Below are positions 29,584 through 39,159 of a DNA stretch of 40,736 nucleotides, in pieces. Source of the stretch: Lysobacter sp. GTDB taxonomy: Bacteria > Pseudomonadota > Gammaproteobacteria > Xanthomonadales > Xanthomonadaceae. Location of the stretch: the NCBI GenBank assembly GCA_004322525.1, contig SCUY01000083.1:1-40736 (forward strand), given 5' to 3'. Both the position numbers and the translations under genes were made by a program. Numbering within the stretch: position 1 is the first letter of the stretch; the number at the start of each line of letters is the position of its first letter. A model generated the notes under the pieces. It made no database searches. It saw nothing but the letters and a program-made list of their open reading frames with translations, and had not been told where the DNA came from.

Positions 29584-32500
29584 TCAGAACTGCACGGAGA
29601 CCCGCGCGTTGACGCCATGGTCGCGCGCCTGGTCGGCGTACTGGCCGCTGTAGCCCAGGTCCACGCGGGCGCGCGGCGTGATCCATGCCGCCACGCCGGC
29701 TTCCGCCGTCCACGCGTTGTCGGCGAGGGTCGCGCCGGCCACCGTGAACGCATTGCCGCCCGACCACGACGCGGAGGTCGGCGAGTTCAGGTCGCCGCTG
29801 GCATGGCGATAGCCGACGCCGCCGCGCAACTGCAGCCAGCCCGGCTGCTGGCTGCTGCCAGCCAGGCCGAGGCCGAACCGCACGCCCGCCGTGGTCAGGT
29901 TCACGCTGCTGTCGGCATTGGCCACCGTCAGTGCCGTGCTGCCACCGATCTCGGTGAAGCGGTCGGCCTTGACGCGGACATGTGCGAACTGCGCGAACGG
30001 CTCGACCGACCAGCGCGCGTCGCCGAAGCGGTAGCCGCCTTCGACGAAGGCCTGCATCGTGTTGGCCGAATAGTCCGCGCGCAGCGACTGGTCGACATTG
30101 CCGAACGCCACGCGACGGTTCATGCCGACATCGTGGCGCGCGTAGGCAAGACCGCCGCGGACACCGAAGCCACCGAACGTGCCGCCGCCGTAAACGGCGA
30201 GGTGCTTGTCGTTGACGCTGCCACGCGAGGCGCGCGCCGGGACGCTGACATCGGTGCGCCCGCTACCGGCCAGGCCACCGACGGTCCAGCCGCCCGCGAA
30301 CACGTGGTCGGCGCCGAACAGCACGGCGTTGCCCTGCGCATCGATGCGTGCGGCGTTGCCGTCGGCATGCACGTCACCCCCCGTGGCGAGGCCTTCGGCC
30401 CAGACCGCGGTGGTTCCTTCGCTGTCCGAACCCGGTGCCGCCTGCGCCACGCTGCGCTGCAGCGCCGCCTCGCGCACATGACGGCTGACGTCGACGAGCA
30501 CGCCGCGGGTACTGGCATGCGCTTCGCCGCTCAGGGCATCGAATGCCGGCTGCGCCTGCGCCGGGAACAGCTGGGTCAGCGAGAGGAGCAGCGGGTTGCT
30601 GATGGCCATCGCGTCGGCGGCGGTCGCCACCGCCGCCTGGTTGCGCGTGCGGGCGGCCGTCGCGAGCGCCAGGCCGCGGCCGACATTGAGGCCGACGGCA
30701 GTCGGCGCGTAGTTGAAGGTGAAGCGCAGGAACGGCGAGAACAGGCTGCTGTCGAGGCCGGCGAACTGGCCGGTGACGCCACTGCTCGCGGTCAACAGTG
30801 TGTACTGCTGGCCGAGCAGGAACGTGCCGGGGGTCGCGAGCAGCCGCACGGTGCCGCCCTGCAGCTGGGCATTGCCGGCCACCGCGATGCGGTCCGACGA
30901 ACCGGCGCTGCCGAGTTCGGCGTCGAAGAAGGAACCCGCAGCCTGCGTGTAGGTGCCGGTAACGTTGAGCGTGCCGATGCTGTTGCCCGGCGTCACGGTG
31001 CCGCGGACGGTGAGGTCATTGACCGTACCGGTGCCGCCGAGGCGGCCACCCGCGTTGACGTCCGTCTTGGCGCCGGACTGCACGCCCCTGATCGACGCGA
31101 TGCCGCCGTTGTTGACGACCAGCGCGGTATTGACCAGCGAGCCGTTGAGCAGCAGTACGCCGCCATCGACGCTGACATTGCCGGTCAGTGCATTGATACC
31201 GTCGAGCTCGAGCACGCCCTGGCGGATGGTGGCGCCGGCGAAGCCGTTGTCGCCGCTCAGCCGCAGCCAGCCGATGCCGGACTTGGTCAGCCGCCCCGGG
31301 CCGCCGATGTCATTGGTCCAGTCGTCCCAGGCCAGGCCCGTCCACGTCTTGATGCCACCAGCGGCGCGGTTCATCACCACGTCGGTGTCGACCCGCAGCT
31401 GGCCCGGCCCTTCGATCGCCTTCTTCAGGTCGACCAGGCCCCAGCCGTAGATCTCGTCGACGCCGGCATCACCCAGATCGGTCGCGGTGGTGAGCAGTAC
31501 GTCGCGGATCTGCGGATTGTCGAGATAAGGGAAGCGCTCCATCAGCAGCGCGAGCGCGCCGGTGATGTGCGGGGCGGCCATCGAGGTACCGGTCAGGTCG
31601 CCGTAGCCGTACTCGGGGTTTTCCCCGGTGATGTCCAGGCCGATGACATTGCCGTCCGCATCGCGCACGACATTGCCCTGGATGCTGCCGCCCACCACGC
31701 TGGAGGTGATGTCGGTGCCCGGTGCGGCGATGCACCAGTCCTTGCTCAGCCCGCAAATGCTGGAGCTGCCATCGATCGTGCCGCTCTGGTTGATGTTGAC
31801 AACACTCAGCCAGTACTTGTCGAGGCCCTGCACCCAGCGCGGAAGCGTCGCGTAGATACCGGCGATGTCACCGCTGTTGTTACCGGCGGCGAACACCTGC
31901 AGCATGCCGGTCTGCAACGACGGGTCGGTGTAGGTCGCGAAGTATTCGGCGACGCCCGGCAGGTTGTAGAGGTCGTCCATGTCAGCCGCGGTATTCGGCT
32001 CCTGGCTCAGGCCCCAGCTGTGGTTGATCGCGCGCACGCCCTGCTGCGCCATCTGCTGGTACATGCTGGCGACAGCGGTGCTGTCCGGCCCGATCGCATA
32101 CGACTCGCCGCCCGCGCCGACCAGCGCGTAGAAATCCATGTAGCTGTTGGAGAACAGGCGCGCGGCGCTGAGGTCCGCATTGAAGGCGACGCCGTGGCTG
32201 CCGGTGCCGTCGCGGTTGGCGAGCATGCTGCCGGCGACATGCGTGCCATGCGTCGAGTAGCTGAAGCCGGCGATCGACTCCAGATAGGCCGGCACCCAGT
32301 CGTAGAAATAGCCGATGTCGACCAGGTACTGGACGAGCGCGCGATCCGCGTCGGTGTATTCGAAGTAGTCGATGGCGACGCTGCCGCCGTCGGACGAGAA
32401 GCAGGAGTCCGGGCCGGTCAGCGCGACCGTGTTGGTGCAGGCCGTGCCGTCGCCGAGCAGGTCGGCGATATGGATGCTGCGATTGGCCTTGCCGGAGAAT

Positions 32501-32784
32501 TCCCCATGGCCCAGCGCCACGCCGCTGTCGAAGATGCCCAGGCGCACGCCGCGCCCGGTGAGGCCGCGCGCATAGGCGTATTGCGCATTGATCGCGGCAA
32601 GGCCCCAGTCGGCATTGAATTCGGTGCTCAGCCAGCTGTTCGGATCGCCTGCCTTGCCAGCCTCGGTGTAGGACTGGGCGAATGCCGGCAGGGCGAGGCC
32701 GACGAGCAGGGTGCCGGTGACGGCGCGGGACAGCAGCGAGCGCGCAAGTCCGCCGCTGGCGGCGCGCTTGTTTCGAGTGGTCAT
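29584..32784 (-). CDS. Subtilisin-like (S8) serine protease autotransporter
   Basis: A 1066-residue type Va autotransporter. A signal peptide ends near ALPAFAQ (31-37). The S8 passenger has D86 in IFDSGV, H179 in STHGTHVAG, an oxyanion Asn in AAGNNSGD (302-303) and S401 in GTSMAAPH. A beta-helix/autochaperone region with GNVSVDGGVLLLNGSL and GTVTPGNSIGTLNV repeats follows (about 480-640). The last ~280 residues form the autotransporter beta-barrel, ending in the typical terminal Phe (VSVQF). By family it would be secreted and may release or keep an active protease at the surface. Start 32784 has GGGGA upstream; a longer frame through the promoter was rejected. A promoter and a Clp-like site lie upstream. 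Confidence 0.94.
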   Translation of the reverse strand: MTTRNKRAASGGLARSLLSRAVTGTLLVGLALPAFAQSYTEAGKAGDPNSWLSTEFNADWGLAAINAQYAYARGLTGRGVRLGIFDSGVALGHGEFSGKANRSIHIADLLGDGTACTNTVALTGPDSCFSSDGGSVAIDYFEYTDADRALVQYLVDIGYFYDWVPAYLESIAGFSYSTHGTHVAGSMLANRDGTGSHGVAFNADLSAARLFSNSYMDFYALVGAGGESYAIGPDSTAVASMYQQMAQQGVRAINHSWGLSQEPNTAADMDDLYNLPGVAEYFATYTDPSLQTGMLQVFAAGNNSGDIAGIYATLPRWVQGLDKYWLSVVNINQSGTIDGSSSICGLSKDWCIAAPGTDITSSVVGGSIQGNVVRDADGNVIGLDITGENPEYGYGDLTGTSMAAPHITGALALLMERFPYLDNPQIRDVLLTTATDLGDAGVDEIYGWGLVDLKKAIEGPGQLRVDTDVVMNRAAGGIKTWTGLAWDDWTNDIGGPGRLTKSGIGWLRLSGDNGFAGATIRQGVLELDGINALTGNVSVDGGVLLLNGSLVNTALVVNNGGIASIRGVQSGAKTDVNAGGRLGGTGTVNDLTVRGTVTPGNSIGTLNVTGTYTQAAGSFFDAELGSAGSSDRIAVAGNAQLQGGTVRLLATPGTFLLGQQYTLLTASSGVTGQFAGLDSSLFSPFLRFTFNYAPTAVGLNVGRGLALATAARTRNQAAVATAADAMAISNPLLLSLTQLFPAQAQPAFDALSGEAHASTRGVLVDVSRHVREAALQRSVAQAAPGSDSEGTTAVWAEGLATGGDVHADGNAARIDAQGNAVLFGADHVFAGGWTVGGLAGSGRTDVSVPARASRGSVNDKHLAVYGGGTFGGFGVRGGLAYARHDVGMNRRVAFGNVDQSLRADYSANTMQAFVEGGYRFGDARWSVEPFAQFAHVRVKADRFTEIGGSTALTVANADSSVNLTTAGVRFGLGLAGSSQQPGWLQLRGGVGYRHASGDLNSPTSASWSGGNAFTVAGATLADNAWTAEAGVAAWITPRARVDLGYSGQYADQARDHGVNARVSVQF

Positions 32785-32858
32785 TGGATCCCCATCGGAA
32801 ATGTCGGCCCGTCTCCCCCGTGGCGACGGCGCCGCCCGCCGTCCTGCAGCGGTAGGCC

Positions 32859-32887
32859 TGTATACGCCACAGGCCGATGGCTGTCCA
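32859..32887 (-). promoter_or_regulatory. Predicted sigma-70 promoter of the autotransporter gene
   Basis: Read on the minus strand, TGGACA (32887-32882) and TATACA (32864-32859) are separated by exactly 17 bases and each matches the sigma-70 consensus in five of six positions. A start around 32852 would give an untranslated leader of about 70 bases. It is the best -35/-10 pair I noticed in the window. Confidence 0.6.
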
Positions 32888-32894
32888 GATAAAG

Positions 32895-32910
32895 TGTGAT
32901 GTAGCCCACA
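32895..32910. promoter_or_regulatory. CRP/Clp-like operator
   Basis: TGTGATGTAGCCCACA matches the CRP/Clp consensus TGTGA-N6-TCACA at nine of ten positions. It is centred about 50 bases before the predicted autotransporter start site. Clp controls extracellular enzymes in Xanthomonas and Lysobacter. The spacing is neither the classic -41.5 nor -61.5, so the effect is uncertain; it could also serve the divergent lipoprotein gene. Confidence 0.5.
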
Positions 32911-33082
32911 AACCCGATGATGAACGCTTCGGGCTCTGTCCTGCGGCGCCCCGACAACACGTTGAGGAAGAGGCTGACGCCCGGAAGCCTTCGAAAACCA
33001 ACCAGTGACCGCGCCGGGTCCGCCATTCGTCAGCCGGTTACATGGTTTTGCGGAGACGCTCGAGCGGCCGCAAGATGCGCCG

Positions 33083-34063
33083 GTGGCCCAGCCGTCCCCT
33101 GCCGCTGCACTTTCCTTCGCCCGGGCCCTCCGGTGCCTGCTGCTGCTCTGCTTGCTGGTCGCCGGCTGCGGGCCAGCCGAGGACGCACCGCCCCGGTCGC
33201 GCGCCGCACACACCCCTGCCGCCGCGGTGCAACGGCTGATCGATGACCTCCGGCGCGATGACCTCGGGGCGTACGCCGTCCATGCTCTGCCCCCGTCGCT
33301 GTACGCCCAGGCCGACCTCGCCTGGCGCTCGGGCCGAAGCCGCTGGCCGCTCAGCGAGTTGCCGCTGCACGACCAGCTGCCGGCGCTGATAGCGCGTCTG
33401 TCGGCGCCCGGGGCGGAAGCGGTGCTGAGGCAAGGCTACCGCTCCCAGTTCGCCGGCGCGGGCGACGATCTTCGCTCGGCGGCAGCGACTCTCGCGCTGT
33501 TCTCGACGCGCTACCTCGAGCACGAGTCGGAGGCCCCGCGCGAGGAGCGCGAGCATCGGCTGCAGCTGATCCGGGTGTTGGCCGACTGGGGCCGCCAGGG
33601 CCTGCTCGCCGATCCGCGCCGCGTCGAACCCCTGCTGCCCCGCTGGGTCGCCGCGGCCCGGGCCTCCCGCCTGGGCGGCGGTGATACCGCGTTCTCGTCG
33701 GCGGGCATGCACCGCAGCCTGGTCCACCTGCGCCCCCTGCTGCGCGAGGGCAAGGCGAGCCTCGCCACCCTGGGGCTGGACGTGGATGCGGCGCTTGACG
33801 GTGCTCGCATCGAGACTGTCACGGCCACGGCGACCCAGGCCCGCCTGCGCCTGCGCTATCGGCTGGGCGGGCGGGCCGTGGTGGCCATGCTCGACCTCGA
33901 GCGCCGCCCGGAAGGCTGGTTCCTGTCCGACAGCCTCCGCCACGCCCGCGCAGCGATTGTCTCGGGGAGCCCGCGGGCCGGGCCATCGCCCGCCCTTCGG
34001 CATAATGCCGGCGATGGCCCAGCAGACTCCCCTCCCGTTTCCGGACGCGCTCCCCCCCGCTGA
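33083..34063 (+). CDS. Lipoprotein of unknown function upstream of plsB
   Basis: I do not recognise the family. With the GTG start at 33083 the protein has 326 residues; an earlier GTG at 33005 gives 352 but places 43 residues before the hydrophobic core, so the shorter form is preferred. A signal ALRCLLLLCLLVAGC holds a lipobox VAGC. The mature part is Arg/Leu/Ala-rich and mostly helical (AAAVQRLIDDLRRDDLGAY), with a C-terminal strand-rich part RLRLRYRLGGRAVVAMLDLE that looks like a small beta-sheet domain. The gene overlaps the plsB start by 50 bases and is probably co-transcribed with it, but that says little about its job. Confidence 0.72.
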   Translation: MAQPSPAAALSFARALRCLLLLCLLVAGCGPAEDAPPRSRAAHTPAAAVQRLIDDLRRDDLGAYAVHALPPSLYAQADLAWRSGRSRWPLSELPLHDQLPALIARLSAPGAEAVLRQGYRSQFAGAGDDLRSAAATLALFSTRYLEHESEAPREEREHRLQLIRVLADWGRQGLLADPRRVEPLLPRWVAAARASRLGGGDTAFSSAGMHRSLVHLRPLLREGKASLATLGLDVDAALDGARIETVTATATQARLRLRYRLGGRAVVAMLDLERRPEGWFLSDSLRHARAAIVSGSPRAGPSPALRHNAGDGPADSPPVSGRAPPR

Positions 34064-36746
34064 CGGCCCGCTGCCGCCGGTCTCCGCTGATACGGATGGG
34101 GCCGGCCCGGGCGACGGGACCACCGCCGACCCGGCCCAGCCCGAGCTCCCGATGCCGGATGCACGGTCGTCTGCAGCGGGAGCCGCTCGCACGCGGCAGG
34201 AGGCCAGTCGCAGCAGCCTTCGACGTGATTCCTCCCGCCCGTGGTGGGCACACGCCCTCGGCCGGCTGATGGCGCCCTGGGTGCGGCTCAAGATCGAACC
34301 CCAGACACCGACCGAGCATGTGCCGGACTGGAACGGCGGGCCGGTGTGCTATGTGCTCGAGGACTACGGGCTTTCGAACGCGCTGATCCTCGAGCGCGCC
34401 TGTCGCGAAGCCGGGCTGCCCTCCCCATTGCAGCCACTGCCGGGCGATCCGACCGGCCGCCGACGCGCCTACGTCGCCCTGTCCCGCCGCAATGCCGGGC
34501 CGATCGCACCGCTGCCGGCCATTCCAGTGGTCCATGCGCGTTCCGCGCCGGCCAATGGCAAGTCGCACTCCGAATCACTGGCCCGGCTGATCCAGGCCCA
34601 TCGCGCCGATCCTTCGCTCGACGTCGCGCTCGTGCCGGTGTCGATCTTCGTCGGCCGCGCGCCGGAGAAGACTACCGGCTGGTTTTCGGTGCTGTTCTCG
34701 GAGAACTGGCAGCTGGTGGGCCGCTTCCGGCGCCTGCTCGCCATCGCGCTCAATGGCCGCGATACCTACGTCCGTTTCGCGCCGCCGGTGTCGCTGCGCG
34801 CGATCGCCGACGAAGGCCTGCCCCCGGAGCGCACCGTACGCAAGCTGTCGCGGGTGCTGAGGGCGCACTTCCGCCGCATCCGTACCGCGGTCATCGGCCC
34901 GGACCTCTCCACCCGCCGGTTGCTGGTCGACCGCGTGCTCGCCGCGCCTGCGGTGCTCGAGGCGATCGCCGACCAGGCCCGTCGCGACAGCAGCAGCGCG
35001 GCGGAGGCCTGGAAAAAGGCGCATGCCTTCGCCTACGAGATCGCCGCGGACTACTCGCATCCGGTCGTGCGCTCGGCGAGCTTCCTGCTGGCGCCGGTGT
35101 GGAATCGCATCTATCGGGGCGTGCTGGTCCACCACCTGGACCGCCTGAAGCAGGACGCGCCCGGCAATGAAGTCATCTATGTGCCCTGCCACCGCAGCCA
35201 CATGGACTATCTGCTTATCAGCTACCTGCTCTACACGCGCGGCATCGTGCCGCCGCACATCGCCGCCGGCGTCAACCTCAACCTGCCCGTGGTGGGCACG
35301 CTGCTGCGCAAGGGTGGCGCGTTCTTCCTGCGTCGTTCCATCCGCGGCAGCGCGCTGTATTCCGCGGTGTTCTCCGAATACCTCGCGCAACTCGTTTCGG
35401 GTGGTTATTCCATCGAGTACTTCATCGAGGGCGGGCGCTCGCGCACCGGCCGCCTGCTGCAGCCCAAGGCGGGCATGATCGCGATGACGCTGCGCGCCTA
35501 CCTGCGCGCGCCGACGCGCCCGGTGCTGTTCCAGCCGGTTTACATCGGCTACGAAAAATTGATGGAAGGCCGCAGCTACCTCGACGAACTGTCCGGCAAG
35601 CCGAAGGAAAAGGAATCCATCTGGGCGCTGCTGATGGGCATCCCGAAGGTGCTCGGCTCGAACTACGGGCAGGTCGTGGTGAACTTCGGCGAGCCGATCC
35701 GGCTGACCGACGTGATCGCCTCGCATGCGCCGGACTGGGACGGCGGCGCACTGGGTGAGGACGAGAAGCCGGCCTGGCTCGCTGAAACGGTGGACACGCT
35801 CGCGCTGCGCATCCAGCAGAACATCAACGGCGCCGCCGACGTCAACCCGATCAACCTGCTCGCACTCGCACTGCTGTCCACGCCCAAGCATGCGATGAGC
35901 GAAGCCGATCTGCTGACCCAGATCGCGTTGTCGAAGACACTGCTCGCCCAGCTCCCCTATTCCGACCGCGTCACCGTCACCCCGCACGCACCTGCGGAGA
36001 TCATCGCCCACGGGGAAGAGATCAACGTGCTGACGCGCACGCCGCATCCGCTGGGCGATGTCCTGGATGTCGACGAAGAGAAGTCGGTGTTGCTGAGCTA
36101 CTTCCGCAACAACGTGCTGCACCTGTTCACCGCGCCGGCATGGATCGCCTGCTGTTTCCAGAACACGCGACGCATCACCCTTTCCGAACTGCTGAGGCTC
36201 GGCCGCAGCGTCTACCCCTTCCTGCAGACCGAACTCTTCCTGCCATGGACGGAAGACGAATTCGTCGAGCGCCTGCGCGGCACGGTGGATGTCTTCATCG
36301 CCGAAGGCCTTGTCCGTATGAAGGGCGGGATTGAAGGCGACCTGCTGGTACGCAACGCGAGCCAGTCCGACGAGGTCTTCCGCCTGCGCGCGATCGGCCA
36401 TTCGCTGCAGCAGGCATTCGAGCGTTATTACATCGCGATTTCGGTGCTGGTGAAGAACGGCCCCGGCACGCTGAGTGCAGGCGAGCTGGAAACGCTTTGT
36501 CACCTCGCCGCGCAACGGCTCTCGTTGCTGTACGCGCCCGCCGCTCCCGAGTTCTTCGACAAGAGTCTGTTCCGCGGCTTCATCCTCAAGCTGCGCGAAC
36601 TGAGGCTGGTGTGGGCCGATGCCAATGGCAAGCTGACCTTCGATGATCGCCTCGACACCTGGGCGAAGGACGCGAAGTTCATCCTCGGCCGCGCATTGCG
36701 GCATTCGATCGAGAAAGTGAGCCCCGAGGCGGCGGCAAAACCGTAA
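34014..36746 (+). CDS. plsB: Glycerol-3-phosphate 1-O-acyltransferase
   Basis: A 910-residue inner-membrane-associated enzyme that makes lysophosphatidic acid from glycerol-3-phosphate and acyl-ACP/CoA, the first step in phospholipid synthesis. The acyltransferase HX4D box is CHRSHMD (H393, D398). Block III is EGGRSRTGR and block IV begins VLFQPVYIGYEKLMEG. It is about 100 residues longer than E. coli PlsB (807) because of a Pro/Asp-rich N-terminus (about 1-60), which is low-complexity and typical of xanthomonads. The start MAQQTPLPFP was chosen; an ATG nine bases upstream (34005) is equally possible. It overlaps the upstream lipoprotein gene. Confidence 0.95.
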   Translation: MAQQTPLPFPDALPPADGPLPPVSADTDGAGPGDGTTADPAQPELPMPDARSSAAGAARTRQEASRSSLRRDSSRPWWAHALGRLMAPWVRLKIEPQTPTEHVPDWNGGPVCYVLEDYGLSNALILERACREAGLPSPLQPLPGDPTGRRRAYVALSRRNAGPIAPLPAIPVVHARSAPANGKSHSESLARLIQAHRADPSLDVALVPVSIFVGRAPEKTTGWFSVLFSENWQLVGRFRRLLAIALNGRDTYVRFAPPVSLRAIADEGLPPERTVRKLSRVLRAHFRRIRTAVIGPDLSTRRLLVDRVLAAPAVLEAIADQARRDSSSAAEAWKKAHAFAYEIAADYSHPVVRSASFLLAPVWNRIYRGVLVHHLDRLKQDAPGNEVIYVPCHRSHMDYLLISYLLYTRGIVPPHIAAGVNLNLPVVGTLLRKGGAFFLRRSIRGSALYSAVFSEYLAQLVSGGYSIEYFIEGGRSRTGRLLQPKAGMIAMTLRAYLRAPTRPVLFQPVYIGYEKLMEGRSYLDELSGKPKEKESIWALLMGIPKVLGSNYGQVVVNFGEPIRLTDVIASHAPDWDGGALGEDEKPAWLAETVDTLALRIQQNINGAADVNPINLLALALLSTPKHAMSEADLLTQIALSKTLLAQLPYSDRVTVTPHAPAEIIAHGEEINVLTRTPHPLGDVLDVDEEKSVLLSYFRNNVLHLFTAPAWIACCFQNTRRITLSELLRLGRSVYPFLQTELFLPWTEDEFVERLRGTVDVFIAEGLVRMKGGIEGDLLVRNASQSDEVFRLRAIGHSLQQAFERYYIAISVLVKNGPGTLSAGELETLCHLAAQRLSLLYAPAAPEFFDKSLFRGFILKLRELRLVWADANGKLTFDDRLDTWAKDAKFILGRALRHSIEKVSPEAAAKP

Positions 36747-36885
36747 GGGCGATTGATGATCGCCGTTCGCAGGCAGCGCCGCTGCGCGCCTGGGTGACCC
36801 GAACCATCGCGCCTTCGGCCGCGTGGCCTCACCGCGCGCCGGTACCGCTTTTCACGATTTCGACTTGCGGATCACCGGCCGCGTG

Positions 36886-37095
36886 TCACGCCGGCTCGTC
36901 GGGGATCAGTGAAGATTCCAGCTTCGTGATGCAGTCCTTGAGCTGCAGCCTGCGCTTTTTCAGACGCGTGATCGCCAGCTCATCGCGGATCGGCGCATGC
37001 TTCAGGCCATCGATCGCCAGATCGAGGTCGCGGTGCTGCTGACGCAGGTCCGCGAGTTGTCGGGCGATGTCAGCAGGAGTCCGGCCGTCGTTCAT
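36886..37095 (-). CDS. DUF465 (YdcH-like) small coiled-coil protein
   Basis: A 69-residue, highly charged, helical protein. The body DLRQQHRDLDLAIDGLKHAP...ELAITRLKKRRLQLKDCITKLE is the DUF465/YdcH pattern, where the LKKxxLxLKD segment is the family signature. Function is unknown; such proteins probably form short antiparallel coiled coils. It converges with plsB (about 140 bases apart, no gene between) and is divergent from ttcA. Confidence 0.85.
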   Translation of the reverse strand: MNDGRTPADIARQLADLRQQHRDLDLAIDGLKHAPIRDELAITRLKKRRLQLKDCITKLESSLIPDEPA

Positions 37096-37193
37096 GCCAA
37101 GAGCTTAGCCCGCGGACATGACGCGGGCGAGCGGTGCCGGCATGGAGGCGGAAACCGCCATGCGATGCGACAGCGCTTCCGTAGAATGCGCGC

Positions 37194-38102
37194 ATGAGCA
37201 CCGCGCTGCCCGTACCTGTCCTGCCGCTTTCGGCCCCCGCATCCCGCTCACACGCGAGGCCGCCGGCGCACGAGGCCGGCCGGCTCGCCAGGCGCCTGCG
37301 CCACCAGGTCGGCCGCGCGATCGCCGACTTCGGCATGATCGAGGACGGCGACAGGGTCATGGTCTGCCTGTCCGGCGGCAAGGATAGCTACACGATGCTC
37401 GACATCCTTCTGCAGCTGCAGTCGAGAGCGCCGGTGAAATTCGAGCTGGTGGCGGTCAACCTCGACCAGAAGCAGCCGGACTTTCCGGCGCACGTGCTGC
37501 CGCAATACCTTGAATCGATCGGCGTGCAGTACACGATCCTCGAGCAGGACACGTATTCGGTGGTCACGCGTGTCGTGCCCGAAGGCAAGACGATGTGTTC
37601 GCTGTGCTCGCGCCTGCGGCGCGGCGCGCTGTACACGCATGCCGAGCAGCAGGGCTTCACCAAGATCGCGCTTGGCCATCATCGCGACGACCTCGTCGCG
37701 ACGTTCTTCCTCAACCTGTTCTTCCACGCCAAGCTTTCGGGCATGCCGCCCAAGCTGCTCAGCGACGACGGCAAGCACGTCGTGATACGACCGCTTGCCT
37801 ACGTGCGCGAGGAGGACATCGCCGCGTATGCGCAAGCCCGACAGTTCCCGATCATTCCCTGCAACCTGTGCGGATCGCAGGAAAACCTGCAGCGCAAGCA
37901 GGTCATGAAGATGATGGACGCATGGGAACGCGAATCGCCCGGCCGCATCGAGACCATTTCACGCGCGCTCGGTGATATCCGCCCCTCGCAATTGAGCGAT
38001 CCGGCTCTGTTCGATTTCCTGTCGCTCGGTGCACGTGGTGACGCACCGTTGTCGGATACGGGCGCCTGGCTAGCGGGTGATCCGGGCGACAGCAACGGTT
38101 GA
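37194..38102 (+). CDS. ttcA: tRNA 2-thiocytidine biosynthesis protein TtcA
   Basis: A 302-residue iron-sulfur ATP-pyrophosphatase that thiolates cytidine 32 of certain tRNAs. The PP-loop SGGKDS is at 60-65. The cluster ligands are the CSLC motif (C135, C138) and a Cys in CNLC (C223 or C226), as in E. coli TtcA (C122, C125, C222). [19 protein letters not shown] is strongly conserved. The start has no strong ribosome site. It uses an Ala/Pro-rich N-terminus of about 25 residues before the conserved part. Confidence 0.95.
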   Translation: MSTALPVPVLPLSAPASRSHARPPAHEAGRLARRLRHQVGRAIADFGMIEDGDRVMVCLSGGKDSYTMLDILLQLQSRAPVKFELVAVNLDQKQPDFPAHVLPQYLESIGVQYTILEQDTYSVVTRVVPEGKTMCSLCSRLRRGALYTHAEQQGFTKIALGHHRDDLVATFFLNLFFHAKLSGMPPKLLSDDGKHVVIRPLAYVREEDIAAYAQARQFPIIPCNLCGSQENLQRKQVMKMMDAWERESPGRIETISRALGDIRPSQLSDPALFDFLSLGARGDAPLSDTGAWLAGDPGDSNG

Positions 38103-38241
38103 GTTCACTGCCTGCCGCGTCGCTCCAGGGCCGCTCGGCGCCATCAGGCGCCTTCGTCCGCCTCCCAAACCACCATCGGACATGAGCGACGCGTCCGCAT
38201 GACGATGTGCCGCCCACGCCTTTACAAATCACGGATGCCCC

Positions 38242-39150
38242 ATGTTTTTTCGCAATCTGACCCTGTTCCGCTTCCCCACATCCCTCAAGCTCGACGCCTT
38301 CGACGCTGGCCTGGCCGAATGCGCGCTGCGCCCGGTCGGCCCGATGGAGTTGTCAACGCGCGGCTTCATCTCGCCTTTCGGGCGCGATACCGAAGGGCTG
38401 TCGCATGTGCTCGACAACGCGTACTGGCTGGCCAGTGGCAGTGAGGAGCGGCTGCTGCCCGGCGCGGTGGTCAACGATCTGTTGCAGAAGAAGCTCGACG
38501 ACATCGAGCACAAAGAAGGCCGTCGCCCGGGCGGCCGCACGCGCAAGCGCCTGAAGGACGAACTGGTTACCGAGCTGCTGCCGCGGGCGTTCGTACGCCC
38601 CACGCGAACCGACGCGATCCTCGACATGCAGCAGGGCGTCGTGGCCATCGACACGTCGAGCAAAAAATCCGGCGAGAGCGTGGTCAGCGAGATCCGCCGC
38701 GCGCTCGGCAGCTTTCCCGCCCTGCCGCTCAATGCGGAAGTCGCGCCGCGTTCGGTGATGACGGCCTGGCTGGCGGGCGAGACACTGCCCGATGGGCTGA
38801 CGCTTGGCGATGAATGCGAACTGCGTGATGCGCTCGACCAGGGTGCGGTGGTGAAATGCCAGCGCATGGAGCTTGAAAAGAATCCCGAGATCGACAAGCA
38901 CCTGCAGTCCGGCAAGCAGGTCACGCGCCTGGCGCTCACGCTCGACGACCACGTGAGCTTCGTGCTCGGCGAGGACCTCGTCATCCGCAAGTTCAAGCTG
39001 CTCGATGGCGCGGTGGACACGCTGGAGAATACCGAGCGCGAGGATCTGCGCGCGGAACTCGAAGCCCGTTTCGCGCTGATGAGCCACGAGCTGCGACGGC
39101 TGTTCGCTGTGATCGAGCCGGCGCTGAAGCTTTCGAAGGTCGAGGCCTAG
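38242..39150 (+). CDS. rdgC: Recombination-associated protein RdgC
   Basis: A 302-residue protein (E. coli 303) that forms a ring around double-stranded DNA and limits RecA loading. The N-terminus MFFRNLTLFRF, the STRGFISPFGRD segment and the central LPGAVVNDLLQKKLDDIE with its RPGGRTRKRLKDE basic stretch are family hallmarks, as are LLPRAF and LGSFPALPL. The gene is 9 bases upstream of the YgjP-type metallopeptidase gene, so the two are probably co-transcribed. Confidence 0.95.
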   Translation: MFFRNLTLFRFPTSLKLDAFDAGLAECALRPVGPMELSTRGFISPFGRDTEGLSHVLDNAYWLASGSEERLLPGAVVNDLLQKKLDDIEHKEGRRPGGRTRKRLKDELVTELLPRAFVRPTRTDAILDMQQGVVAIDTSSKKSGESVVSEIRRALGSFPALPLNAEVAPRSVMTAWLAGETLPDGLTLGDECELRDALDQGAVVKCQRMELEKNPEIDKHLQSGKQVTRLALTLDDHVSFVLGEDLVIRKFKLLDGAVDTLENTEREDLRAELEARFALMSHELRRLFAVIEPALKLSKVEA

Positions 39151-39159
39151 CGGCCCGCG

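Noticed and set aside
29470-32892. Open frame of 1140 codons on the plus strand
   Set aside because: It is antisense to the autotransporter gene, which has a signal peptide, catalytic triad, barrel and terminator. The frame is open only because of high GC and codon bias, and its product is a low-complexity Arg/Ala/Val/Asp sequence.
34575-36704. Open frame of 709 codons on the minus strand opposite plsB
   Set aside because: Antisense shadow of plsB with no recognisable domain; composition rich in Gln/Arg/Val as expected for reverse frames of GC-rich genes.
38137-38152. GGCGCC-ATCA-GGCGCC hairpin after ttcA as a terminator
   Set aside because: The stem is only 6 bp, self-complementary, and has no T run; chance occurrence in GC-rich DNA is likely.
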